A DNA stretch of 53,642 bases from JAIEPT01 sp038217425 (GTDB lineage Bacteria > Planctomycetota > Planctomycetia > Gemmatales > Gemmataceae), in the NCBI GenBank assembly GCA_038217425.1, contig JBBQPM010000023.1, forward strand, positions 1-53,642, given 5' to 3'. The stretch's first letter is position 1, and each line of letters begins with the position of its first letter. The notes beneath the pieces were generated by a model. That model was not told the origin of the DNA. It saw only the letters and a list, made by a program, of their open reading frames with translations, and made no database searches. Made by a program: the position numbers and the translations under genes. This document shows, piece after piece, positions 40,455-49,260 of the stretch.

Positions 40455-40743
40455 ACCACTCGTCATCTTGGAGGCGGCCGAAGTAGAGGCACACGAGGCG
40501 TGGCTGACTTATCAACGCCAAAGTTCAAAAGCCGCCGTCGGTTTTCAGACGGAATTCGACGAGGCCGTCGAGAAGATCCGAGAGGACCCCGACCGTTGGC
40601 CCGAGTATCTCTTCGGCACTTCTTACTACCTCATGAGGCGTTACCCATATCTGCTGGTTTTCGATAATCGCGAAGACGAAATCCGCCTCATTGCCGTCGC
40701 TCATGGCTTTCGAAGAGAGGGATACTGGAAGAATCGTCGATAG
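40447..40743 (+). CDS. ParE/RelE-family toxin
   Basis: The 98-residue protein has the typical short RelE/ParE fold signature: VLILEAAE-type first strand, AVEKIREDP helix, RRYPYLLVFDNREDEIRLIAVAHG strands. Members either cleave mRNA on ribosomes or poison gyrase; which applies here is not evident. It overlaps its antitoxin by 8 nt. Confidence 0.85.
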   Translation: MPKPLVILEAAEVEAHEAWLTYQRQSSKAAVGFQTEFDEAVEKIREDPDRWPEYLFGTSYYLMRRYPYLLVFDNREDEIRLIAVAHGFRREGYWKNRR

Positions 40744-40829
40744 AGTGCAGTCCGAACCCGCCTTGACCCCGTTTCGCCAGCTTGTTACCTTTTCGCGAGC
40801 CGCCCGCCCACGCTTCATGGATGACGCGC

Positions 40830-41495
40830 ATGGATCTGCTGGTTCCTGAAATAGTCGCCGACGTCTGCCTGCTCTCCTCAGGTCTCCTGATCGCGGGGTT
40901 TTGCGCCGGGCTGATCCTTTGGATCATGGGCTGGTGGAGCCATCGCTTTTGGCTCGTCATGGGCGCCACGGTCCTCGCGGGGATCTGGGGCCTGCAGAGC
41001 GCCGGCGATCTCAAGGCCAATCCGCTGGCGACCGCCCTGCTCCTCGCCCTGGCCGGCGGTCTCCTCGGACTCGCCCTGGCGCGGGTGCTCACCTACACGG
41101 CCGGCGGCCTCTTCGGCATGCTGCTCGTCCAGGCCATCTATCCCAACTTTCAGCAGCCTGTCCTCAGCTTTCTGGCGTTCGGACTCGTCTGTATCTGTCT
41201 CTACCGCATTGGCATCATATTCCTCACGAGCTTCCTCGGCGCCCTCCTGATGGGCTACTGCGGCATGGGTCTGATGCACCACCAGGGAACCCTCGACGCG
41301 GTTCGCTGGTCGCAGCAGAATGGCCAACTCTTCACCTGGGGCTGCGGTCTGCTCTGCGTGCTGGGGAGCGCGGTGCAATTCCTGCGGGAACGCGGCCGCG
41401 GTCGTGCGGGGAGCGAACCGAAGGAATCCAAGCCGAGAAAGAAGACGGAAGAATCGGGCGGGCTGTTCGCGGGCGTCTTTCGACAGGCGGGCTGA
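40830..41495 (+). CDS. Polytopic membrane protein, DUF4203-like
   Basis: I start at the ATG giving MDLLVPEI (221 residues) although an upstream start is possible. Six or so hydrophobic segments run to about residue 185, with Gly-rich small-residue helices like those in TMEM198/DUF4203 proteins. A basic hydrophilic tail completes it. Function is unknown. It ends within the left arm of a palindromic repeat that precedes the FkbM gene. Confidence 0.7.
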   Translation: MDLLVPEIVADVCLLSSGLLIAGFCAGLILWIMGWWSHRFWLVMGATVLAGIWGLQSAGDLKANPLATALLLALAGGLLGLALARVLTYTAGGLFGMLLVQAIYPNFQQPVLSFLAFGLVCICLYRIGIIFLTSFLGALLMGYCGMGLMHHQGTLDAVRWSQQNGQLFTWGCGLLCVLGSAVQFLRERGRGRAGSEPKESKPRKKTEESGGLFAGVFRQAG

Positions 41496-41541
41496 GCCCG
41501 GAGCACAAGCAAGGAGTGTGCCTTGCCTGCGCTGCGGGCTC
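41494..41541. repeat. Inverted repeat (family H) before the FkbM gene
   Basis: Left arm 41494-41514 and right arm 41521-41541 match at 18 of 21 positions around a 6-nt loop and begin inside the previous stop codon. It lies directly before the FkbM ribosome binding site, so it may affect translation. Confidence 0.65.
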
Positions 41542-41560
41542 CGAATCGAGGAGTGCACAC

Positions 41561-42490
41561 GTGAAGCTCGGACGTCTCGCATCGTTGATCTCCCCGCGCC
41601 GCTGGCGCGCCTGCCGGGAACTCTTTCTGCACACGGCGCCCAGCTACTGGAAGACGGCATTCTTGCACGCGGGCCCAAGCCGACTCACCCTCAAGGACGG
41701 ACGCTCGCTCGAAGTTTCGCGGGCGGCCGGCGATTACCGCTTCTGGGACTGGTTCTTCGCAAATCGGCCCGGCGAACTCCAATTCACCGACGCCGGCGAG
41801 ATCGTGCTCGATCTGCCCGGCGCCTCGCTGCTGGTTCGCCCCGGGACCACGGACGACGTCTACCTGCGCGAGATGTTCTTCGAAGATTCCTACGGTCTGA
41901 AGTCGATGCCGGCGCTCGAATCGGTCCTCGATCTCGGCGGCAACGTCGGCTATTTTTCGTGCGCTGCGTTCCCCAAGTCAAAGCGACTCATCACCGTCGA
42001 GGCGTCGGCGGCGCTGCACCGGCAGGCGACCAAGAATCTCGTTCGCAACGGCGGACGGGCCGAGGACGTGCTGCATCGCGCTGTTGCGGGGACGTCGGGA
42101 CAGGAAGTGACGCTGCACGTGGCGCCGAAGAATACCGGGGCGGCCACGATTCGCGCAGATCTCACGGAGAAGCGGCATCTCGAATCCGAACGCGTGACTA
42201 CCATCGACCTGGCCGATTTGCTGGCGCGCCTCGGCACGCCGCGGGTCAGCCTGGTGAAGTGCGACATCGAGGGCGCCGAGTTCGATGTCATTCTGCAGAC
42301 GCCCAAGCAGGTGCTCCAGCGGATCGATCGTCTGGTGATGGAAGTTCATCTCCGTAGCGATGAACACCGAGAGCTACGGCAGCAGATGCGCGCGCGGCTG
42401 GAAGACGCGGGGCTGCGCATCGCGGTTCGGCCGTTGCCCAGCCATGCGAGCCTGGCCCTGGAGATCTGGAACGTGGAGCGAGCCGTATGA
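41561..42490 (+). CDS. FkbM-family SAM-dependent methyltransferase
   Basis: The GTG start follows GAGGAG and gives 309 residues. Motif I reads VLDLGGNVGYFS (122-133), with acidic E147 in TVEAS, then the FkbM features of KCDIEGAEF and VTTIDLADLL. FkbM enzymes O-methylate sugars or polyketides. The next gene is a glycosyltransferase overlapping by 4 nt, so a methylated glycan is likely. The substrate is unknown. Confidence 0.9.
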   Translation: MKLGRLASLISPRRWRACRELFLHTAPSYWKTAFLHAGPSRLTLKDGRSLEVSRAAGDYRFWDWFFANRPGELQFTDAGEIVLDLPGASLLVRPGTTDDVYLREMFFEDSYGLKSMPALESVLDLGGNVGYFSCAAFPKSKRLITVEASAALHRQATKNLVRNGGRAEDVLHRAVAGTSGQEVTLHVAPKNTGAATIRADLTEKRHLESERVTTIDLADLLARLGTPRVSLVKCDIEGAEFDVILQTPKQVLQRIDRLVMEVHLRSDEHRELRQQMRARLEDAGLRIAVRPLPSHASLALEIWNVERAV

Positions 42491-43629
42491 AGATTATGTT
42501 CCTTACGAATATGGACGTAGCGACGTTCGGCGTGGCCGAGGTCATGCAGCATTTGGCGCTGGAACTACGGGCGCTGGGCAACGACGTGCTCATCTATAGC
42601 AACGACCCGAGCGCCCAGGCGAGCCGAACGCCGCGGGGCATCCGCTGCGTGCAGGGTCCGCTCCCCAAACCCGGCTTTTGGTCGAGCGCCCGCGATCTGG
42701 CGTTTCTGCGCGACGTTTGCGTGCGCGAACGCGTCGATCTGATTCACACGCACGGCGCCTACCGGCCCGGATTCGCCGCACGCAAGTTGGGCATTCCCTA
42801 CGTCATCACCAGTCACGGCGACCTGGCGGCGGAGGGCTCGCAGCGTCTGAAGCGCTGGAGCGTCGGTTGGCGCCTCGGGCGGATCTTGCGTCACGCCGCC
42901 GCGTTCACGTACTTTCATGCGGGCATGCTGGCGACGGCGGAAACGTATGCCCGCGTCGCCCACAAGAGCACGCGGATCGCCAACGGCCTGGATCTGGAGT
43001 GGTGGAGCGAGCCGAGCACGCCGATGCCGACGCCGTACTTACTGGCCATGGGGCGCTTCGTGAAGACGAAGGGCTTCGAGACGCTGTTGCACGCACAGAA
43101 GATCCTGCGCGAACGAAACGTGACGATGCCGCTGGTGCTCGCGGGCGCCGGGCCGGAGCGCGAGGCGTGGATGCGCCTGACGGCGGAGCTGGGCCTGCGA
43201 ACTTCAACGACGCTCGAGGATCTCGGCGACGTCTGCTTCCCGGGCGTCGTCGTCGGCGATCTCAAACGGCAGTTGTTCCATTCGGCGCAAGCGGTCCTGT
43301 TTCCGTCGCGGCTCGATTCGCCGGAAGCGTTTCCGATGGTGCTGCTCGAAGCGTTCGCGGCCGGCAAGGCGCTGGTGTGGAGTGAGATCCCGTCGACGAC
43401 CTGGCTGGTTCCCGAGCGCGAGGGGATTGCCGTGCCGCCTGCCGATCCGCTCGCCTGGGCCGGCGCCATCGAGCGTCTCTTGGGCGACGAACCCAAGCGT
43501 CTCGAGATCGGCCGGCGCAACGCGCGCCGGGCGGGGCTGTACGAATGGAAACACATCGCTCAGCAGTATCGCGACGTCTATCTTCACGCCCTCAAAGGAG
43601 CTTCGCCATGCATACGAACAGTCGCCTGA
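42487..43629 (+). CDS. Glycosyltransferase family 4
   Basis: The 380-residue protein shows the GT-B layout: an N-terminal acceptor domain with LIHTHGAYRPG (85-94) and SHGD, and a C-terminal nucleotide-sugar domain with LAMGRFVKTKGFETL and the E-x7-E pair E280/E288 (SPEAFPMVLLEAF). It is a retaining transferase that probably uses a nucleotide sugar. It overlaps the FkbM gene by 4 nt and the next gene's start by 22 nt. Confidence 0.92.
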   Translation: MKIMFLTNMDVATFGVAEVMQHLALELRALGNDVLIYSNDPSAQASRTPRGIRCVQGPLPKPGFWSSARDLAFLRDVCVRERVDLIHTHGAYRPGFAARKLGIPYVITSHGDLAAEGSQRLKRWSVGWRLGRILRHAAAFTYFHAGMLATAETYARVAHKSTRIANGLDLEWWSEPSTPMPTPYLLAMGRFVKTKGFETLLHAQKILRERNVTMPLVLAGAGPEREAWMRLTAELGLRTSTTLEDLGDVCFPGVVVGDLKRQLFHSAQAVLFPSRLDSPEAFPMVLLEAFAAGKALVWSEIPSTTWLVPEREGIAVPPADPLAWAGAIERLLGDEPKRLEIGRRNARRAGLYEWKHIAQQYRDVYLHALKGASPCIRTVA

Positions 43630-44204
43630 TCTTCGAGAAGCACGCGCGCAGCTACTTTCGCCCGGGGCTGCGTATCCTCGAAGTCGGGCCCGATGGTTTC
43701 CCGTCAAATTACCACCGCCTCGCGGGCGCCGATAGCGCGACCTGGGACACTCTCGATCTCTACGAGCATCCGCAGCTCACGTACGTGGCCCGGTCCGAGT
43801 ACCAGTTCCCGCTGGAGCCCGCGAGTTACGACGTCGTGGTCTCGGGGCAGGTGCTCGAACATGTGCGCAAGCCGTGGGTTTGGCTCAAGGAGTTGGCGCG
43901 GGTGTGCAAACCGGGCGGGCACGTCATCACCATCAACCCAGTGAGCTGGCCCTACCACGAGGCGCCGATCGACTGTTGGCGGGCGTATCCCGAAGGGATG
44001 AAGGCGCTGTACGAGGACTCGGGGCTCGAGGTGCTCTTGTCGCAGTGGGAATCGCTGGAGGAGACGAAGTTTCGTCGGCGTTTGCCGGGCCGATCGCGCG
44101 AGTGTCAGAAGCCGTGGGTGCGGACGGTGTCTCGGCTTTTGGGTTACATCGGGTTCCCTGTGGAGTGCGCTTTCGATACGATCACCATCGGCCGAAAGAT
44201 GTGA
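43608..44204 (+). CDS. Class I SAM-dependent methyltransferase
   Basis: The 198-residue protein starts at an ATG preceded by AAAGGAG. Motif I ILEVGPDG (23-30) and VSGQVLEHV with a DxxVxxxV-type segment identify a small class I methyltransferase of methyltransferase-11 type. Its start lies inside the GT4 gene, so coupling is tight. It likely modifies the same glycan or lipid product. Confidence 0.82.
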   Translation: MHTNSRLIFEKHARSYFRPGLRILEVGPDGFPSNYHRLAGADSATWDTLDLYEHPQLTYVARSEYQFPLEPASYDVVVSGQVLEHVRKPWVWLKELARVCKPGGHVITINPVSWPYHEAPIDCWRAYPEGMKALYEDSGLEVLLSQWESLEETKFRRRLPGRSRECQKPWVRTVSRLLGYIGFPVECAFDTITIGRKM

Positions 44205-44225
44205 CCTTCCGCCGTTGGAGCCCGT

Positions 44226-45224
44226 ATGAAACTGGTGATCTCTCCCGCCGTCTCGGCAGAACGCCTCGCGAAAATCCAGACCGCCGCCGAGCCGATGCGC
44301 GTCGTCAATGCGACGGACGACGCCCACGCCCTGGCGGAAATCGTCGACGCCGACGCTCTGTTCGGCTACCTCACCAAGCCGCTTCTCGCCGCTGCCAAGC
44401 AGCTCCGCTGGGTGCAATCGCCCACCGCGAGCATGGAGAAGTTCCTTTACCCCGAGCTGGTGGCGTCGCCGGTCATCGTCACCAACATGCGCGGCATCTT
44501 CGGTGACGTCATCGCCGACCACGTTTTCGGCTACATTCTGATGTTCGCCAAGAACTTTCACATTTACCTACGGCAGCAGATTAAAGGCGTCTGGCACATG
44601 CTGGGCCGGGAAGCGGGCGAGGTGCCGGGCTACGGCGGGCCGGGCGAGGTGCATCCCTCGGACCGGGCGGCGATCACGCTGGGCGATTGCACGCTGGGCG
44701 TTATCGGCCTGGGGGGCATCGGCGCCGAGATTGCGCGGCGCGGTTTGGCCTTCGGCATGCGTGTCCTCGGCGTCGATCCGCGGCTGCCGGAAGCGCCGCC
44801 GGGCGTGCGCATGTTTCGCAATGAGCAACTCGCCGAGGTGCTGGGCCAAAGCGACTTCGTGGTGATCGCGGCGCCGCACACGCCGGAGACGTACAAACTT
44901 TTCAATCGCGAACGCATTCGGCAGATGAAACCCTCGGCTTACCTGATCAACATCGGCCGGGGCGTGATCGTCGACCTCGCGGACCTGACGGCCGCTCTGC
45001 AGGCGAAGGAGATCGCCGGCGCGGGCTTCGACGTCTTCGAGACCGAGCCGTTGCCGCCGGGACATCCGCTGTGGAGCATGGAGAACGTGATCATCACGCC
45101 GCACTGCGCCGCGGCGTCGCCGCGCGTGCCGCAGCGGCATCTCGAAACGCTGCTGGACAACCTCCGCCGCTTCGTCCGCGGCGAACCGGTGCTCAACGTC
45201 GTCGACAAGGCGAAGTGGTTTTAG
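44226..45224 (+). CDS. D-2-hydroxyacid dehydrogenase (NAD-binding)
   Basis: The 332-residue protein has the GVIGLGGIG nucleotide loop (158-166), and the catalytic set R245 (INIGRG), E274 (FETEPL) and H293 (TPHCA). It oxidises or reduces a 2-hydroxy/2-oxo acid and may supply or recycle an intermediate. The insertion GREAGEVPGYGGPGEVH (about 127-143) before the nucleotide domain is unusual. It follows the methyltransferase gene by 21 nt. Confidence 0.92.
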   Translation: MKLVISPAVSAERLAKIQTAAEPMRVVNATDDAHALAEIVDADALFGYLTKPLLAAAKQLRWVQSPTASMEKFLYPELVASPVIVTNMRGIFGDVIADHVFGYILMFAKNFHIYLRQQIKGVWHMLGREAGEVPGYGGPGEVHPSDRAAITLGDCTLGVIGLGGIGAEIARRGLAFGMRVLGVDPRLPEAPPGVRMFRNEQLAEVLGQSDFVVIAAPHTPETYKLFNRERIRQMKPSAYLINIGRGVIVDLADLTAALQAKEIAGAGFDVFETEPLPPGHPLWSMENVIITPHCAAASPRVPQRHLETLLDNLRRFVRGEPVLNVVDKAKWF

Positions 45225-45238
45225 ATTCAAGAGAAAAT

Positions 45239-45317
45239 AGCCACAGAGGTCACAGAGGGCACAGAGGAAGAATCGGAAGCGTTTTTTTTCTCTGTGTCCT
45301 CTGTGACCTCTGTGGCT
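45239..45317. repeat. Inverted repeat of CACAGAG units (family E)
   Basis: GCCACAGAGGTCACAGAG (left) and its complement on the right flank an AT-rich centre with a T-run. It matches the family E element at 8304-8403. It lies past the dehydrogenase stop and could act as a terminator. Confidence 0.85.
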
Positions 45318-45345
45318 TTTCTTTTCCCTATCGCGAGGGCACGTC

Positions 45346-46416
45346 ATGCAACGCCTCCTTCTGTTGCTTCTCGCTGGCTCGTTCGCCGAGCTGGCGAGCG
45401 CTCAAGTCACTACGAACGCCTGGATTCGCGAGCAGGTCGAGAAGGCGCCGCTCGCCCTGAAATTTACCGGCAAATCCGCGGACGACGCCCGCGCCTGGCA
45501 GACGCAGTTTCGCGGGAAGCTCAAGGAACTGCTTGGCCCGCATGCGCCTCCCAAGACCTGGCAAACCATCGTCGTGCAGACGAAGGACTTCCCCGACCAT
45601 CGGCTCGAAGAGTTGATCCTCAAGCATGCCGATCATCCCTCGCTCCCCGTTTACGTGCTGACGCCGAAGAATGCCAAGGGCAAAGTCCCCGGCATCGTCG
45701 CGCTGCATGGTCATGGCCAGCATGGGCATCATCCGATCGTGGGCCGGGAGGATCTTCCGGGCGTGGCGAACGCTGTCAAGAATAACCACTACGACTACGG
45801 CCGACAGCTCGTGCAGCGCGGCTACGTCGTGGTCGCGCCGTGCCTGACGCCGTTCGGCGCCCGACTCGCCGCCAAGGATCCCAAGACCGACGCCTGCGCC
45901 GAGACCTTCGTGCGCCTGCAGGCGCTGGGCAAGGTGCTGATCGCCGAGAATGTCCGCGACGTCCTCTGGTGCGTCGAACTCCTCGCGCAGCGGGCCGACG
46001 TCAATGCCGAGCGCCTCGGCTGCGTCGGGCTGTCGTACGGCGGGCGCATGACGATGCTCTCGGCAGCGCTGGAGCCGCGCATCAAGATCGCGGTCGTCTC
46101 GGGCGCCCTCAACGTCTTTCAGGAACGTCTCGCCAACCCGTATTCGTGCGGCGCCCAGATCATTCCCGGTCTTCTAAAGTTCGGCGACGTCCCCGAGATC
46201 GGCGCCCTCATCGCGCCGCGGACCGCCGTTTGGGAGACGGGGACCAACGACAAGCTCATCGTCCAACCGCAGGCCGAGGACGCCTGGCTCCGGATGAAGC
46301 AGGTCTATCGGGCGCTGGGCGCCGAGGCGGAACTGATCCGCGCCGTCCATGACGGCGGCCACGTCTGGCACGGCGAACGGGCGGTTGAAGTGTTTGCCGA
46401 GCGTTGGGGCAAGTGA
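45346..46416 (+). CDS. Secreted alpha/beta hydrolase (dienelactone hydrolase-like)
   Basis: The 356-residue protein has a signal peptide (1-19, ending in ASA), an oxyanion-type HGHGQHGHH segment, the nucleophile elbow GLSYGG with S230 and a final HDGGHVWH with the catalytic His. The preceding Asp is in ETGTNDKL. The broad class is certain; substrate could be an acetylated sugar or other ester. It has a family E repeat directly upstream. From 46417 to 46658 I see only a possible CTTCCC/GGGAAG hairpin near 46612-46630. Confidence 0.88.
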   Translation: MQRLLLLLLAGSFAELASAQVTTNAWIREQVEKAPLALKFTGKSADDARAWQTQFRGKLKELLGPHAPPKTWQTIVVQTKDFPDHRLEELILKHADHPSLPVYVLTPKNAKGKVPGIVALHGHGQHGHHPIVGREDLPGVANAVKNNHYDYGRQLVQRGYVVVAPCLTPFGARLAAKDPKTDACAETFVRLQALGKVLIAENVRDVLWCVELLAQRADVNAERLGCVGLSYGGRMTMLSAALEPRIKIAVVSGALNVFQERLANPYSCGAQIIPGLLKFGDVPEIGALIAPRTAVWETGTNDKLIVQPQAEDAWLRMKQVYRALGAEAELIRAVHDGGHVWHGERAVEVFAERWGK

Positions 46417-46658
46417 GGTAAACCGACGTCGCCGGAAAATCTTTCACATTTCGGCCAAACTGGTCTTGCACGATTTCAACTCTCTCGTTATCAACCCCCG
46501 CGCTAACCAAATGGCGTCTCGCGCCGGGCACATCCCCGACGCCGCCTGGGTTCCGTTGGGGAACGGAATCTGCTCGCCCTTGGGTCAGCGTTTCAGTGCA
46601 GCAAAACGGGGACTTCCCTTTTCGGGGGAAGACGTTCGATTTTTAGGGGAGATTTCAC

Positions 46659-47798
46659 ATGACGAGCCAGCTTCGGGGGACGGCGAGCGCTTTGGCCTTG
46701 CTGCTGATCACCTTGACCTGCGGATGTCTGCCGGTCTATCAACAAGGCAACCTCCCGCCCGAATCGGTTACGTCCGCGAACCACGGCGGACGAATCCAGA
46801 ACGGCGGCGGGATGATGCAGAAGCGCGAAAAGCAAAACATCGACGACACTCTCTGCTCCTGCCCGCATGAAGGACAGATGTCGTCGCATCCGCCCCACAA
46901 AGTGGCGCCGCCCGATATTCTGCTCATTAATCTCGTGCGTATGGTCCCCAAGGGGCCGTACCGCCTGTCGCCGATGGAGACCCTCGCGATCTCCATCCCC
47001 AACGACGAGACGCTCACCGGCAAGCCGATCAACGGCCTGTTCACGATCTCGCCCGAAGGCAAGCTCAATCTCGGCTTTAACTACGGCGCCGTGCCTGTCG
47101 TCGGCCTGACGGTCGACGAAGCCCTGGTCAATATTCGTACGTATCTCAAGGGCTTCCTCATTAAGGAACCCACGGTCAACGTGACGCTCGCCGGCTTCAA
47201 GAACATGGAGCAGATTCGCGGCGAACACCTCGTTCGGCCCGACGGCACGATCAGTCTCGGCAGCTATGGCTCGGTCTACGTTGCCGGCCTGTCGCTGGGT
47301 CAGGCCAAGTGCGTGATCGAGAAGCACCTGGAAGCGTACTTCCACGATCCGGTCGTCTCGATCGACGTCTTCGCGTACAACAGCCGGTTCTACTACATCA
47401 TTCTCGACGGCGCCGGGTTCGGGCAGCAGGTCTTCCGCTTCCCCATTACGGGGAATGAAACCGTGCTCGACGCCATGAGCAACGTCAACGGCCTGGCCGC
47501 GGTCTCGTCGAAGCGTAAGCTTTGGCTCGCCCGCCCCGCTCCCGCCTCCGCCGGTTGCATCCAGGTGCTGCCCATCGACTGGAACGCCATCGTCATGAAC
47601 GCCAGCGTTCGCACCAACTACCAGCTCTTCCCCGGCGACCGCATCTACGTCGGTCCCGACCTGTTGATCGCAGCAGACAACTGGATCGCCAAGATCCTGG
47701 CGCCGGTCGACCGCATCTTCGGCAGCATCTTCCTCGGCTCGCAAGCGATCAACTCGGTTCGCACGGGCACCGTCAGCACCGTCGGCTTCGCGCCCTAA
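46659..47798 (+). CDS. Wza-like polysaccharide export lipoprotein
   Basis: The 379-residue protein has a signal peptide with Cys near 21-23, so lipid attachment is likely. The central region has the Poly_export and SLBB-type pattern: YRLSPMETLAISIPND, VNGLFTISPEGKLNLG-like segment, RPDGTISLGSYGSVYVAGLS and a second beta-grasp part. Wza-family proteins form the outer-membrane channel for capsule or exopolysaccharide. A terminator follows the stop. Confidence 0.85.
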   Translation: MTSQLRGTASALALLLITLTCGCLPVYQQGNLPPESVTSANHGGRIQNGGGMMQKREKQNIDDTLCSCPHEGQMSSHPPHKVAPPDILLINLVRMVPKGPYRLSPMETLAISIPNDETLTGKPINGLFTISPEGKLNLGFNYGAVPVVGLTVDEALVNIRTYLKGFLIKEPTVNVTLAGFKNMEQIRGEHLVRPDGTISLGSYGSVYVAGLSLGQAKCVIEKHLEAYFHDPVVSIDVFAYNSRFYYIILDGAGFGQQVFRFPITGNETVLDAMSNVNGLAAVSSKRKLWLARPAPASAGCIQVLPIDWNAIVMNASVRTNYQLFPGDRIYVGPDLLIAADNWIAKILAPVDRIFGSIFLGSQAINSVRTGTVSTVGFAP

Positions 47799-47808
47799 TC
47801 ACTCGAAG

Positions 47809-47843
47809 GAGCCGCGGGAATGTCCTTCCCGCGGCTCTCTTTT
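47809..47843 (+). terminator. Strong rho-independent terminator after the export gene
   Basis: A perfect 12-bp stem (47809-47820 with 47826-47837) with a 5-nt loop is followed by TCTTTTCC. Confidence 0.8.
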
Positions 47844-47855
47844 CCTCGCGATCAT

Positions 47856-47884
47856 TTGACAAGACTTCGCTCGTGTGCCTTACT
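47856..47884 (+). promoter_or_regulatory. Candidate promoter of the Gln/Asn/Phe-rich protein
   Basis: A perfect -35 TTGACA (47856-47861) is followed after 17 nt by CTTACT, a weak -10. It lies 48 nt before the start, right after the terminator. Confidence 0.4.
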
Positions 47885-47931
47885 TGAGCTGCGGGGGCAC
47901 CGTCCGCACTCAACTCTCGGGAGATCATGCC

Positions 47932-48471
47932 ATGCGTCGGACCTGGAAAACACTTGCCGTATGGGCCGTCCTCGGCGGCAGCCTCTACGCTCAAAACCCG
48001 ATTGGTCAGCGGATTCAGCCGCAGCTCACCAATCCGCGTCCGTTCGTGCTGAACCCGCTGCTCACCGGCGGTCCCCTCAGCAACTACGGCAATCAGTCGC
48101 AGTTTCAGGCTCAGGCGGGGGACATCCAACAACTGCAGCAGAGCTTCCAAAACTTCCAAAACTTTCAAAACACCGGCGTCCCGCAAACCCAGGAGACCGT
48201 GGCCGGGAACGGGCTAACGACCGGACATAGCGTAAGCTTTGTAAATTATTCGCACTACTTCCCGATGATGCAGCGCGGCGGCGGGATCGGCGGGGGAAGC
48301 GGCATCGGAGCACGAGGCGTCGCTCAGCCCAGCTTCCAGCGCGGCGGCATCCCCGGCTTCCCCGGAGCGCAGAACTTCCAGTCGTCCAGCAGCGACTTCG
48401 CTTTCGGCACCGTCAATCCGCAGTTCTTCAACAACGCGCCGCTCCCTGCGACGCCCAAGACCAACCCGTAA
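47932..48471 (+). CDS. Secreted Gln/Asn/Phe/Gly-rich protein
   Basis: The 179-residue protein has a signal peptide (1-20, ending in LYAQ). The mature part contains short repeats such as QNFQNFQN, QSQFQAQAGDIQQLQQSF, and a GGGIGGGSGIGARG stretch. Composition predicts a disordered, possibly aggregating or matrix-like protein. No family is recognised. It is followed closely by another secreted oddity and lies just after the export gene. Confidence 0.7.
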   Translation: MRRTWKTLAVWAVLGGSLYAQNPIGQRIQPQLTNPRPFVLNPLLTGGPLSNYGNQSQFQAQAGDIQQLQQSFQNFQNFQNTGVPQTQETVAGNGLTTGHSVSFVNYSHYFPMMQRGGGIGGGSGIGARGVAQPSFQRGGIPGFPGAQNFQSSSSDFAFGTVNPQFFNNAPLPATPKTNP

Positions 48472-48508
48472 ATTCGAAGTGTTGAGCAGTCCATCCAAGG
48501 AGGGAATC

Positions 48509-49132
48509 ATGAATCGGATAAAGACGACCTGGCTCAGCGTCTGCCTGGCTTTCGCCGGCGCGACCTCGGCCTTCGCCCAAGAAGGCGCCCCGTGCGCCAG
48601 CGGCACCTGCGCCCCTGGGTTCTCGTTCGGCGCGGGAGGCGGCGCCTGCGCCAGCGGCAACTGCGGGCAGGCCTCCTGCCATCGCTCGCACTGCGCCTAT
48701 CTCTTTCACTGCCAGGAAGGTCCCGTCCGCATCAAGACCCACGTCGGCTGTCCGCCGCCGGTCTGCAGTCCATGCATGAAGCCCAACTGGGGTTACTATG
48801 AAACGTGCTGGAACCCCTGGCCCGTCGGCCCCGACTTCTCGCATTGCCGAACGATGCCCCCGGCCGCGTCCGTGGTGCTGAATCCGAATGCGGGCCCCAT
48901 GTACGTCCCGGGCAATCTGCCCCCCGGCATGGCCGCACCCGGCGCCGGCGGGCAGGTTCGTCCCAGCGAACAAATCCCGACGCGTCCCAAGGTGAATCCG
49001 ACGCCGACGCAGCTGCCGGTCTCGACCCGGCCCCCGGCGCCGCAAACCTACACGATTCCGCAGGTCGGTCAGGCCAACCCGCAACCGACGCTTCCGCCGC
49101 AACAGGCGAACTCGTTTCGGCCAGGGTTCTAA
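48509..49132 (+). CDS. Secreted Cys/Pro-rich protein
   Basis: The 207-residue protein starts at ATG after AAGGAGGG. A signal peptide (about 1-24, ending in AFAQ) is followed by a Cys-dense half (about 25-110, with CASGTC, CASGNCGQASC, CPPPVCSPC) and a Pro/Thr/Gln-rich tail (about 115-207). Cysteine spacing resembles small secreted disulfide-rich or metal-binding proteins more than any enzyme. It lies 37 nt after the Gln/Asn/Phe-rich gene, so they are probably co-transcribed. Confidence 0.72.
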   Translation: MNRIKTTWLSVCLAFAGATSAFAQEGAPCASGTCAPGFSFGAGGGACASGNCGQASCHRSHCAYLFHCQEGPVRIKTHVGCPPPVCSPCMKPNWGYYETCWNPWPVGPDFSHCRTMPPAASVVLNPNAGPMYVPGNLPPGMAAPGAGGQVRPSEQIPTRPKVNPTPTQLPVSTRPPAPQTYTIPQVGQANPQPTLPPQQANSFRPGF

Positions 49133-49140
49133 ACAATAAA

Positions 49141-49255
49141 GGGCGAGCGGGGGACGTCAGTCCCCCGGTACGTCCATCTCTGCAAAAACAGTATCGCGCC
49201 CGAACTAGTCTTTGCAAAACGTCGCGTACCGGGGACTAATATCCTCGCTCGCCCG
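49141..49255. repeat. Composite inverted REP pair (family A)
   Basis: Outer palindromes of family A enclose an inner pair containing TGCAAAAAC and TTTGCAAAAC. The layout repeats that of 28131-28243. Here it lies between the convergent Cys-rich and metallopeptidase genes. Confidence 0.85.
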
Positions 49256-49260
49256 TTAAA

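Noticed and set aside
46512..46658. Frame in the gap before the export lipoprotein
   Set aside because: It runs into the next gene out of frame and has no ribosome binding site or recognisable domain.
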